DNA from: an uncultured Clostridia bacterium
Lineage (GTDB): Bacteria; Bacillota; Clostridia; TANB77; CAG-508
Assembly (NCBI GenBank): GCA_947624195.1
Contig: CANQJH010000002.1
Coordinates: forward strand, 84,918 to 134,053
Reading direction: 5' to 3'
Length of the DNA: 49,136 nucleotides
A program made the position numbers and the translations under genes. The notes below the pieces were generated by a model. The model was not told the origin of the DNA, made no database searches, and saw nothing but the letters and a program-made list of their open reading frames with translations. This document shows, in pieces, positions 17,148 to 26,700 of this stretch (position 1 is the stretch's first letter; every line of letters starts with the position of its first letter).

Positions 17148-17762
17148 ATGTCAAGTTGTATTAATATATTTTTAAAAACAGGCTATATAATGATAAGAAT
17201 TAAAGATGAAGCAAAACTAGCCAACATATTGGATGAACTAAAATTAAAACTTCCAGAGCTAAAGAAGTTTTATAAAGAAGAAAAAACACCAATACTCGTA
17301 ACTGGCAAGATATTAAAGGCAAGGGAAATAGATGAAATCAAAACCTTGATAGAAAGAAATATCAAGGTAAAGGTAGAATTCGATAGTCCAAGGACTTTGG
17401 GATTACACGCAATAAAAAAGAACTTTAGAAAAGAAATCGCGGTCTCAGAGACTAAGTTTTATCAAAGCTCCTTACGTTCAGGACAAAAGATAGAATTTGA
17501 AGGAAGCATAGTAGTCCTAGGAGATGTAAATAGCGGAGCAGAGATTATAGCCGAAGACAATATTATAGTATTAGGTAATCTTAGAGGCATGGCACACGCC
17601 GGAGCAAAAGGAAACGAAGACGCAATAATCGCAGCACACATGATAGACTCTTTACAAATAAGGATAGCCGACAAAATAAAAGAAAGAAGCAGAGAAGACA
17701 CACAAGTACAAGCCTTTACATTAGCATATATTAATGATAATGAAGAAATAGAGATGGAGTAG
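17148..17762 (+). CDS. minC: Septum site-determining protein MinC
   Basis: A 204-residue FtsZ assembly inhibitor. The N-terminal domain (ITGYIMIRIKDE-like start, KEEKTPILVTGKILKAREI) is short. The C-terminal MinD-binding beta-helix domain is clear: SLRSGQKIEFEGSIVVLGDV, NSGAEIIAEDNIIVLGNLRG, AHAGAKGNEDAIIAA. AAAGGATG precedes the ATG. It is the last gene of the mre unit; a terminator follows after 24 bp and no minD or minE is next to it, although minD normally follows minC in Firmicutes. Confidence 0.93.
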   Translation: MSSCINIFLKTGYIMIRIKDEAKLANILDELKLKLPELKKFYKEEKTPILVTGKILKAREIDEIKTLIERNIKVKVEFDSPRTLGLHAIKKNFRKEIAVSETKFYQSSLRSGQKIEFEGSIVVLGDVNSGAEIIAEDNIIVLGNLRGMAHAGAKGNEDAIIAAHMIDSLQIRIADKIKERSREDTQVQAFTLAYINDNEEIEME

Positions 17763-17786
17763 TCGAGGCTGCTGAAAAAGTAACAC

Positions 17787-17835
17787 AAAAAAAATAGTGA
17801 ATTGGAAAATAATTTTTCTAATTTGCTATTTTTTT
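17787..17835 (+). terminator. Terminator after minC
   Basis: A long imperfect A/T-rich hairpin: AAAAAAAATAG and AATTGGAAAA on the left pair with TTTTCTAATTTG and CTATTTTTTT on the right. It ends in a T-run. Confidence 0.75.
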
Positions 17836-17974
17836 ACAAATAAAAGTTAAAGCCTATTGGCTAAGCAACAAAGCAAATAAAACAACATATATAAACTTAT
17901 CACTTACCTGTTGTGTATATAAAAATAAAATGAGCACTAAAATCAATAAATCATCTGTATAAAAAGCAAAACCA

Positions 17975-18004
17975 AATAGATGAATTCGTCCGTATTCATC
18001 TATT
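17975..18004 (-). terminator. Hairpin downstream of the Asn-rich gene (reverse strand)
   Basis: A perfect 11-bp stem (AATAGATGAAT / ATTCATCTATT) with an 8-nt loop lies 20 bp past the stop of the 18536-18024 gene. On the minus strand it is followed by TTGGTTTTGCTTTTT, a plausible though interrupted T-run. Confidence 0.55.
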
Positions 18005-18023
18005 GGAATAATATTATTTAAAT

Positions 18024-18536
18024 TCACTTCTTATCACCACCAAAAGAATTAAAGAGTTCAGTCATTTTCCCCATTTTTATTAATTGTATGTATTCATCAA
18101 CCTTATCTTTTCTACCATCTCTAAGATATGGTTTAAGAGATAAAAGCAATTTACTCATATCATCATTTTCACTATTTTTCATTTTTGACATTATATTTTG
18201 TATTTTCATTAAAGTCTCTACATCTATATTAGGAACTGCATTACTATTTTGGTCATTACTTTGAACATTATTTTGATTATAGTTCTGCTTATTATTTTGT
18301 GAATTATAATTATTAGCTGAATTAGTATTTCTTACATTAGTGTTTTGTGTATATGTACTAGCAGTATTATTATATGAATTATTGAAGTTAGAGGAATGAT
18401 TAAGTTGATTATTAGAGACGTTTTGATTAGCACTTTGCATATTATTAATTAAGTTTTTAATGTCATCAGGAATCTGATTGTTTTGTATCATGTACTGAGC
18501 CTTTTTCATCATTTCATTTAAATCATTGTTATTCAT
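18024..18536 (-). CDS. Asn/Gln-rich low-complexity protein, function unknown
   Basis: A 170-residue soluble protein in three parts. Residues 1-35 are a helical segment (NDLNEMMKKAQYMIQNNQI PDD). Residues about 36-105 are an Asn/Gln/Ser/Tyr-rich tract with almost no hydrophobic residues. Residues 106-170 are a compact helical C-terminus (VETLMKIQNIMSKMK, LLLSLKPYLRDGRKDKVDEY, IQLIKMGKMTELFNSFGG). The C-terminal LKPYLRDxRKxKVDxYI pattern resembles small uncharacterised clostridial proteins; I cannot name a function. The composition of the middle matches prion-like domains. It has a good ribosome binding site (GGGGAGGTATCT) and stands alone, between the mre cluster and the surface-protein locus. 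Confidence 0.75.
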   Translation of the reverse strand: MNNNDLNEMMKKAQYMIQNNQIPDDIKNLINNMQSANQNVSNNQLNHSSNFNNSYNNTASTYTQNTNVRNTNSANNYNSQNNKQNYNQNNVQSNDQNSNAVPNIDVETLMKIQNIMSKMKNSENDDMSKLLLSLKPYLRDGRKDKVDEYIQLIKMGKMTELFNSFGGDKK

Positions 18537-18933
18537 AGATACCTCCCCAAAATAGAAATATAACTATAATATTATATGAGCAAAAATAAAAAGTGTTACA
18601 AAAATCATTGTAAAAAAAATCTACGCAAGCACGGTTTTAAGTACAAAAAAGCGCTAGAAAAATCAATAAATGCCATAAAATTGTAACATAAATTTAATAT
18701 AAAATGCCTGCAAATAGCTTCCGTAAAGGCTTATAAGATTTTTAAGAAAAGCGTATATTGAAAAATATTTTTTTATGTTTTAGTATTAGTATGATAAATT
18801 AGCACATTAAAGTAAATGCTAAGAAATGCTTAATAAAAGCGGGGAAACTGCTTGATAAAAAAATATAAAGTGAGTACAAGAGGTTTATAGGTCACCTTTT
18901 AAAAACCTAAATATATTATATAAGGAGTATTTA
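18537..18933. other. Regulatory region upstream of the surface-protein locus
   Basis: A 397-bp region with no gene, between divergent genes. It holds a candidate sigma-A promoter (TTGAAA 18758-18763, 17 bp, TAGTAT 18781-18786). About 150 nt of leader follow before the first ATG, including AAGCGGGGAAACTGCTT (a small stem at about 18837-18853) and the conserved 44-nt element at 18882-18926. The long leader suggests post-transcriptional or protein-mediated control of the locus. Confidence 0.5.
18882..18926 (+). promoter_or_regulatory. Conserved leader element in front of surface gene A1
   Basis: The second copy of the element seen at 13547-13590 before mreC: GGTTTATAGGTCACC, then TTTTAAAAACC, then TAAATATATTATATAAGGAG. 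Differences from the first copy are A for G and C for G in the dyad, one extra T and T for C; the GGT/ACC units and the A-rich stretch are kept. The dyad becomes GGTCACC. It runs into the ribosome binding site. Confidence 0.55.
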
Positions 18934-21900
18934 ATGCACAGTCTAATTAGCAAAATTACATCTACATTAACTGCAATAGCAATAGTTGGCTCTAATCTTA
19001 TGCCAGCTCTAGTTTATGCTGCAAATTATATACCAGATGATAAAGTAGATGATGACATTATATTTGATGCAAAAATTAATAGCGAATACTCTTATGTTGC
19101 CAATATAGATGAGCATTTATTTAATTCTGCAAGTCTTGACGGGCAGCTATCTAATTCTGCTAACGCAGATGAACAGCTATCTTTAGACATTAATCTAGCA
19201 ATTACTAATAACGGTTATATAAAAGATGGACAAATAACGATAGAGGACAACAATTACAAAATTGGAGACATAAAAAGTACCGAAGAAAATGACGCTCTTT
19301 CAGCAGAAACCCCAGCAGAAACTCCGGAAGGAGCTTTAGCAGAAAATTCAACAGGAATTTCAGCAAGCAATTTAGCAGAAACCGCAACAGAAAATACAAA
19401 TTTTCAAAAAATAAATGACAACACAATAGAACTAAATCAAATAAATAGTCAAGAGCAAATCAATATATCTTTACCAATATCTTTCGAGAAGAATGATGTA
19501 ATGGATAGTAGTTACTTTGAAAGAGATAGCAAAGTAAAGTTAAATGCAACTTATGTAAAGGATAATGGTAAGCAAGAGCAAATAACAAAAGAGATAAATC
19601 TACATCTAAAATGGGATGCAGAGGTAGAAGGTAGCATTAATCAAGAATTAAAGAGATACTTGAAATATGAAAATAAAACCTTAGTGAGCTTCTTAGTATC
19701 AAGCGGAATTAAAGATAATAAATTACCGGTATCAGCAAAGACAGTACAAATATTAGTTCCACTTATTAATAATATGGAACCTAGTAAAATAATAGTTTCA
19801 GGCAATCAAGATGAATACTCATATCAAAACCAAGTTTTAGTTATAAACAAAAAATACAATGAAATTCAATGGAACTCAAATGATGAATATTTAGTAACAT
19901 ACATCTATGACACTCAAGCAGAAGAGATAAATATAGAAACTCTTGCTGTAATGTTAGCAAAAACTATTGTCGGAAAAGATGTAGAAGCAAGAACTGATAA
20001 TTTATCATATCATGCACAAGAAGCTTTAGGAAATTTAGTTGAAGCAAGCATTGTAGGTGATAACGAAATAAACAAAGGATATATGTATACCAACCTAAAC
20101 AGAAGCGAGAATAAACTTGAAACACCTTTTAAATCAAGTTACAAAATCAATATAGGTTTAACTGACTTTGTTGACGAAATTCAAATTAAAGAAAATCCAT
20201 CAGAATATGAAACTGCAACTAAAAGAATAGCCATAAATGGAGAAGAATTTGTTCAAATATTTGGCGAAGAAGGAAGCATTAGAGTGCTAAGCACTAATAA
20301 TGAAGAACTTGGCATATTAAATAAAGACAATTTACAACTAGATGTAAATCAATATGGATTAAAGTTCATTACATCAAAACCAGTACAAGAAGGAGATATA
20401 ACCATATATTTAGAAAAAATAATAAATCCTAACCTAAGCTATACAAGAGAAATATTATCCCAAGTTAATACATTAAATAACAGTATAGAAGTAATAGGAA
20501 TTTTCCAAGGACAAGAAATATCAAATAGTCACATTACTAAAACGATAAATTTAATTGAGCCAGAATCGCAGGCTACTATAAGCATAAGCAGAGAAAATCT
20601 ATCTACGGTTGTAACTAACGAGGATGTAGTAATAACAGCGACTTTAGAAAGAAATGACATTTCTGATAGCTTGTATACTGACCCACAAATATTAATTACA
20701 TTACCAGAACAAGTAACAAATGTTACCTTAAAAGACGCTAAACTAATTTATGAAGATGAGTTAGTACCGGTTGACTTCAGAATGGTTGAAAAACAAATAT
20801 ATTTAAAGCTACAAGGCACTCAAACAATGTATAGCAATATTCCTAACGCAAACGGCACAGTAGTCAGAATAGTAGCAGATATAGATTTAGATAACTTAGC
20901 TGTAAATTCAAATGAAAAAGTTACATTACAGTATACCAACCAAGCAAGAAATGAATTAAAAACAGTAGAAGTACCTATAAATATAGTTGCACCAACAGGA
21001 TTTGTAACAGCAAATATGGGAGCATTAAGTCAAACTGTAACAGCAATAAATGAAGATGCAACTATTCAAATTCCAGTCTATGATAAAGAAAAAACAATTA
21101 GATTAGGTGGAACCATAGTAAGTAATTTACAAGAAAATGCCTCAGGCTTAATGATACTAGGAAGAATACCATCACAAGACACCAGTCTAGCTAATACAAG
21201 TAACGAGAAAACTGATTCAACGTTTTCGACAACATTAACAAGTAGAATAGAAGTTAGCGGACTTGATGCAGACATATATTATTCAGACAATGGTATGGCA
21301 AGTTATGATTTACAAGATCAAGAAAATGCATGGAGCCTAGATGCAAAAGACACTTCAAAATCATACTTAATAGTTGCAAAAGGCGAAGTGACTCCAGCAC
21401 AGAAAGTAAATTTTGCTTATAATGTAAATGCACCAAGAAACTTAGGATATGAAAATAGAGCTATTTCATCGTATGCGGTTTATTATGATAACAAAGCAGA
21501 AAATGGCATAAACAAAAATGCTATACTAGCCAAATCTATTAGTATTGCAACGGAAAATCTACCAATAATAAAAACTGAGATAACAGCAAAGTATAATAAT
21601 TCACAAGAGGCAATTAATGAAGGTGATGCAATTCACTTAGGACAATTAATTCAATATACCATCCATGTAACAAACTCAGGAAAAAAAGCAGCTGAAAAAG
21701 TAACAGTCAAAGTTCAAAGACCAGAAGAAACCACTTTCTACATAACAACTTATGATTCAAATAGCAATTCTTATGAAACAAACCATGATGAATCAGCAGT
21801 AATGTCTTATGCAATAGATAAAATAAACCCAGGAGAAACAAAAGATGTAGATGTAGTAATTGAAATTCCTAAATGGGCTGAACAAAACTCAATGGCTACA

Positions 21901-23739
21901 ATCAAAACAGAAGTTACAGCTGAAAATATGCTTGAAAATAGTACAGCTATATTGGAAAATACTATAACATCAGGCACATTAGAACTTAATATAAGCCCAA
22001 TTTATACATTACCAAAAATACTAATTAATGATGAAATATCATACAACATTTCCTTAGAAAATAACAAATTTGAAGACTTAAATAATGTTTCAGTAAAAAT
22101 AAATATTCCAAAATATTTAGACATAACAGAAGCAAAAGATGGAACATTTGATGAAAAAACAAGAACACTAACTTACACTTTAGAAAAACTTGATATATAT
22201 AAAACATATACATTAAAAGCAAAAGTAACACATACAGACGAACCAAATCAAGAAATCAAATTGACAGGCACTGCAACATTTGACGGAATGGAAAAAGCAA
22301 TAAAATCTAATACTTGCATAAATACAGTAACAGACACAAAAGGATTTAGCGCAACTTTAAGCAGTAACATAACAGGAAAAATGATAGATACAGACACAGT
22401 AGAATACTATGTAAATGTAAAAAACGATTCTAAAAAAAGTGCAGAAATAGCAATTTCAGAAGAACTTCCTAAAGAATTGGAATTAATAAGTTATACAGTA
22501 AAAAATAAAAACACTGGATACACAAAGGAAAATACAATGTCATTATCAGCATTTAACGTAAATGAAAATGTTGAAGCGGGACAAACCTTAAAAGTTACGA
22601 TAATAGCTAAACCATATTTATTGGACAGTGTAGGACAAATAAAAGATTTTGAAAGCAACGTGTATGTATCAGTAAATGGCTTGAAATTAGATATTAATTC
22701 TGTAAATCAACAAATAGAGGGAACATCAAACTTTAATACAGTATATACAAAGCAAAACAATGAAGAACAAGGAAATATTTATTCTATATCAGGAAAGATA
22801 TGGTATGACGAAAATGCAGATTCAAAGCAAGACGCAAGTGAAATAAAAATGTCAAACATTCCTCTAAATCTATATAGTGTTACAGGAAAATCATTACTAA
22901 AAAATGAAGATGGAAGCATTTTGGAAGTCTATACAAATGATAATGGAGAATACAAATTTGACAACTTAGGAAAAGGACAATACATAGTAATAGCTAAATA
23001 TGACAACGAAAAGTATGAGTTAGCAAATTATCAAAGTAAGGACTCTTCACAAAATGAAGATAGTGACTTTATTGAATCAGATAATAAAGAAGCAATTACT
23101 AATGTTATTACAATTAGTGAGGGCAATGTATACAACATAGACTTGGGATTGGTAGACAAACCAAACTTTAATATAACTTTACAAAATAATATTTCAAAAA
23201 TCAATGTAATAAATGGAAAAGAAACAAAGACTTATGATTATAACACTGAATTAGCCAATATAGAACTAAACAAAAAAGAAAATGTAACCTTGGTAATAGA
23301 ATATTCAATTAAAGCAGTAAATAACGGTAATGTAGAGGGTTATGTTACAAATATAGCCAACTATATTCCTCAAGGTATGCAATTTATATCAGAATTAAAT
23401 GAAAATTGGTATGTAGATAGCAACGGAGATGCTATAAATACAAGCTTAGCTAACACATTAATAAAACCAGGAGAAACACAAGAACTAAAATTAATACTTG
23501 TAAAAAATGTATCTGAAAATGATGTTGAATTGTTACACAATATGGCTGAGATAAGAGGAACATATAACAAATATGGTGTAACAACTTCTCAAGTCAACTT
23601 AAAGAAAAACAATGCAAAATCAGCTGATATAATAATAAATGAAAGTACAAATCTAATAATACCAGCATTGATATCAATATGTATAATAGCAATAATGGCT
23701 GTTATAGGAATAGGAGTTTATAAGTATATCAATAGATAA
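18934..23739 (+). CDS. Giant secreted surface protein A1 (DUF11/SdrD B-like modules, C-terminal membrane anchor)
   Basis: 1601 residues. The N-terminus is a Sec signal peptide (MHSLISKITSTLTAIAIVG, cleavage near LVYAAN, about residue 30). A long series of beta-rich modules follows; DUF11-like units are recognisable from about residue 875 (GQLIQYTIHVTNSGKKAAEK, INPGETKDVDVVIEIP, EYYVNVKNDSKKSAEI). One SdrD B-like domain lies at about 1284-1410 (ISGKIWYDENADSKQD to NVYNIDLGLVDK). After a last module (YIPQGMQFISELNENWYVD), a membrane helix (about 1573-1597) and basic tail YKYINR end the protein; there is no LPxTG. It aligns along its length with A2 (29748-34556). It has two low-complexity insertions A2 lacks: 10-residue repeats near residue 55 and an Ala/Glu/Thr-rich stretch near 130. 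It is followed after 20 bp by B1. It probably forms a surface fibre or adhesin scaffold; ligand unknown. Confidence 0.85.
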   Translation: MHSLISKITSTLTAIAIVGSNLMPALVYAANYIPDDKVDDDIIFDAKINSEYSYVANIDEHLFNSASLDGQLSNSANADEQLSLDINLAITNNGYIKDGQITIEDNNYKIGDIKSTEENDALSAETPAETPEGALAENSTGISASNLAETATENTNFQKINDNTIELNQINSQEQINISLPISFEKNDVMDSSYFERDSKVKLNATYVKDNGKQEQITKEINLHLKWDAEVEGSINQELKRYLKYENKTLVSFLVSSGIKDNKLPVSAKTVQILVPLINNMEPSKIIVSGNQDEYSYQNQVLVINKKYNEIQWNSNDEYLVTYIYDTQAEEINIETLAVMLAKTIVGKDVEARTDNLSYHAQEALGNLVEASIVGDNEINKGYMYTNLNRSENKLETPFKSSYKINIGLTDFVDEIQIKENPSEYETATKRIAINGEEFVQIFGEEGSIRVLSTNNEELGILNKDNLQLDVNQYGLKFITSKPVQEGDITIYLEKIINPNLSYTREILSQVNTLNNSIEVIGIFQGQEISNSHITKTINLIEPESQATISISRENLSTVVTNEDVVITATLERNDISDSLYTDPQILITLPEQVTNVTLKDAKLIYEDELVPVDFRMVEKQIYLKLQGTQTMYSNIPNANGTVVRIVADIDLDNLAVNSNEKVTLQYTNQARNELKTVEVPINIVAPTGFVTANMGALSQTVTAINEDATIQIPVYDKEKTIRLGGTIVSNLQENASGLMILGRIPSQDTSLANTSNEKTDSTFSTTLTSRIEVSGLDADIYYSDNGMASYDLQDQENAWSLDAKDTSKSYLIVAKGEVTPAQKVNFAYNVNAPRNLGYENRAISSYAVYYDNKAENGINKNAILAKSISIATENLPIIKTEITAKYNNSQEAINEGDAIHLGQLIQYTIHVTNSGKKAAEKVTVKVQRPEETTFYITTYDSNSNSYETNHDESAVMSYAIDKINPGETKDVDVVIEIPKWAEQNSMATIKTEVTAENMLENSTAILENTITSGTLELNISPIYTLPKILINDEISYNISLENNKFEDLNNVSVKINIPKYLDITEAKDGTFDEKTRTLTYTLEKLDIYKTYTLKAKVTHTDEPNQEIKLTGTATFDGMEKAIKSNTCINTVTDTKGFSATLSSNITGKMIDTDTVEYYVNVKNDSKKSAEIAISEELPKELELISYTVKNKNTGYTKENTMSLSAFNVNENVEAGQTLKVTIIAKPYLLDSVGQIKDFESNVYVSVNGLKLDINSVNQQIEGTSNFNTVYTKQNNEEQGNIYSISGKIWYDENADSKQDASEIKMSNIPLNLYSVTGKSLLKNEDGSILEVYTNDNGEYKFDNLGKGQYIVIAKYDNEKYELANYQSKDSSQNEDSDFIESDNKEAITNVITISEGNVYNIDLGLVDKPNFNITLQNNISKINVINGKETKTYDYNTELANIELNKKENVTLVIEYSIKAVNNGNVEGYVTNIANYIPQGMQFISELNENWYVDSNGDAINTSLANTLIKPGETQELKLILVKNVSENDVELLHNMAEIRGTYNKYGVTTSQVNLKKNNAKSADIIINESTNLIIPALISICIIAIMAVIGIGVYKYINR
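19091..19180 (+). repeat. Three 30-bp (10-residue) tandem repeats inside A1
   Basis: Successive units translate as SYVANIDEHL, FNSASLDGQL and SNSANADEQL. The last two share TAATTCTGC and CAGCTAT at exact 30-bp spacing. The segment is missing from the paralogue A2. Confidence 0.6.
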
Positions 23740-23759
23740 ATAAAGAAAGGAGGCCTATA

Positions 23760-26700
23760 GTGAAAAGAGCTCTAAAAGAAATCGCACTTGTTATATTTGC
23801 TGTCGGAGTTATAGTAGCCGGATTATATCAATTGGGAACATTATTAAACGTTTCTAAATTAGATGAAGCAAATCATGATATAAGAGAAATAATTGCAAAA
23901 GTAGGAGAAAGTATATCCTTTTCAGCTGGAAGTCTTCGTGGATGTAATACGAGCCAAATGTATCTTCTTGCAGATGACACATACTGCGGTGCAGAAAATT
24001 GGCAGTTAACTAGAAGAGTTCAGTTTAGAGATTGGTCCACACCATTACCAGATGGAGAAAATGGAAATAGACAGCAAGAGATTAAATATGAATTTGATCA
24101 TAGTGGACAGATGACACAGAGTTTAGCTTATGCAAGAGCGCTATTAGGAAATATTAGTGGCGATAAGAATAAACAAGCAATAATTCAAAATCTTGTATGG
24201 GCATCAAGTCAATGGAACGGTTATGATGACAGTGTATTCATACATAATCCTGGACCAGGAACAATGATATCAGCTTCTAGATATGACCCAAATAACGAAG
24301 ATGATGATACTATGTATAGAAATTATGCAGATGATAATCCTATATATTGTAGATCATATCAATTTGCAAATTTTATATATTTTGCTTTAAATAGTGAACA
24401 AAAATTGGGCTTACATTATACTCCTACACAAAATAATAGTGAAGATTTAAATGTGTTAGTTGACCAAGCTAACTGTACTTACACTGTAGGGCCTTATACA
24501 GTCTCATTTGATAATCAATCAAATACGGGTATTAATGGATGGAATAACAGTATGGCTACCTTGGTACGACAAGAGATACTTGGTGCTAATCTTGGCGAAA
24601 ACGAAGAAAATCAATTTTGCACAGGAAAAATTACCACAAATATAATTTATGATAATGGGACTACAAGGGAAAACGTTAGTGTAGATATTCTTGATGAGAA
24701 TGGAAGAATAATAAATCCTAATGATAAAGGAATAGTTTTTCCAGAGTTTGGAAAAGAATTTTATATAAGATATAAAGCATCAATAGATGAAGATTTAATA
24801 AAAAAAATAGAGCCATCAATTCAAATAAACTATGCAAAAAAAATTGTTGGCAGTTTTTGGACATATCATTCAAGCGAAATTACATATAATATGTATCAAG
24901 ATAATGGTGGCTTTTTAAGACAAGTAGCTCGTGAAAATCTTAACTTAGTTAAAGTAAGAGATGTCCATACAGGAGATAGTGAATGGATTTTTAGGGCGGC
25001 ATCGCCTACTCGACTATCTGATAGAGGTGGACAATTAATCCTAAATACAGATGTTGCAAACTGGGCTGAAACAATAAAAAATCAATTAAAGGAGCAAATA
25101 AAGAGTGAAGGAGCAGAATGGGGAGTAGATATCAAAACTCTTGAACTTCATATGGTTGCAGGAATATGGTGGAATAACAACTTCTATTCAATGCAGACAA
25201 TAGGTGATCCAGGAGCTGTAGAAATGCCATACTATAGTAGGCATGAATATACCGAAGATCGCTGGAGATGTGCAGAAGGTGATTTTGGATGGACAACTAA
25301 TTATGCTGAAGTATCACGACATTGTAGTCAATATGGAAATGGGCATAATATAGAATCTAACGAATTTGTGGGATATTATGGTAGCGTCATCAGTGGACCA
25401 CCAGGAATGGGCGATAGTTATAACACTGGTTATTATGAAAATAGAGAAGACGCAAGAAACAATTTTCGAGAACATTTTGAAGGAATAACTATGTACCTAG
25501 CAATACAAATTAATGCACCTTTGAAAATAACAGAGACAATTGAGAATATTCAACCTAATGTTCAGTTGGAAGTACCTCCTTGGACAACTACTACATGGAG
25601 GAGAATTGAAATAACCGAAGAGATAAACGGTTACGGTTACAAAGTAGAGGGAGGCGGAGCAGCTGAAAGAGTCACACTTCCAAGCCCTCCATCGATAACA
25701 ATACCACCACCATTTGAAATGTACATGGGAGGTAATGTATTTCAAGCACTGCCAAGTGATAAGTTGTATGCATATGGAAATAGCAGAAAGAATGGAGATT
25801 TAGATTTTGGAGGCATACAAGTACAGCTAGTAGATGTAACGCCAAGATCACAAGATTATCTAAAGATAAAGGCAACTACAACAACAGATTCACAAGGAGA
25901 ATATGGTTTTAGAAAACTACACCCACTTCACAAATATAAAGTAATATTTACTTATAATGGTATGCAATATGAAGATATAGATTATACCAATAATTTGAGC
26001 GGAAATTACTCTACGGCAAGTGAAGATAATAGGGCAACATTTAATAATTATTTTGCAGAAATAAGTACATCGCCACAAAACTATTACAAAGATGGAGAGT
26101 GGAGAAAAGCTTATGGTATGTATACTAAGATAGAAAATGCAAATGGAGATTATATTAGATATAATCAAAATACGAATGTAGAAGAAAATAGTGGATCTTT
26201 CCGATATTACGATGCCTTGCAAATTTTTAAAGAGTTGACAACAAATGGACATGATTTTAATGAGACTAATACTACAACAATGAATAATACATATTATAGC
26301 GCTAAAGATAACATAAATCAGGGATATAGCGCATATGAAAGTGCATTTAAAGGTAGATTAAGAAATGTTGGAGTATCAACACAAGAGCAAAATAATATTT
26401 GGCAATTCATGATGGATACTATAATATCAGCCTCAACTACAGCATATCCAGAGCAAAATAGATTTGTATTAAAGGATATTGACGATTTAAGAAACGATGA
26501 AACTTACATTTTAGGATATCCATATTTATACATAAAGCCTAGAGACCAGAGTAGACAAGTTGACTTTGGATTAAGGCTTAGGGATGTTGCGGATGTAGAT
26601 CTATTAAAAGATTTATATAAAGCAACTATAATCGTAAATACTAAGCAACAAGAATACAAATATAATAAAAAGCAATTGATTGATGGAATTTGGGAAGTAA

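Noticed and set aside
13547-18926. Leader element as a known riboswitch (preQ1, c-di-GMP, fluoride)
   Set aside because: Size and A-rich tail recall preQ1-I, but the conserved loop bases of that class are missing, and the downstream genes (mreC, surface protein) do not fit its regulon. No other class matches.
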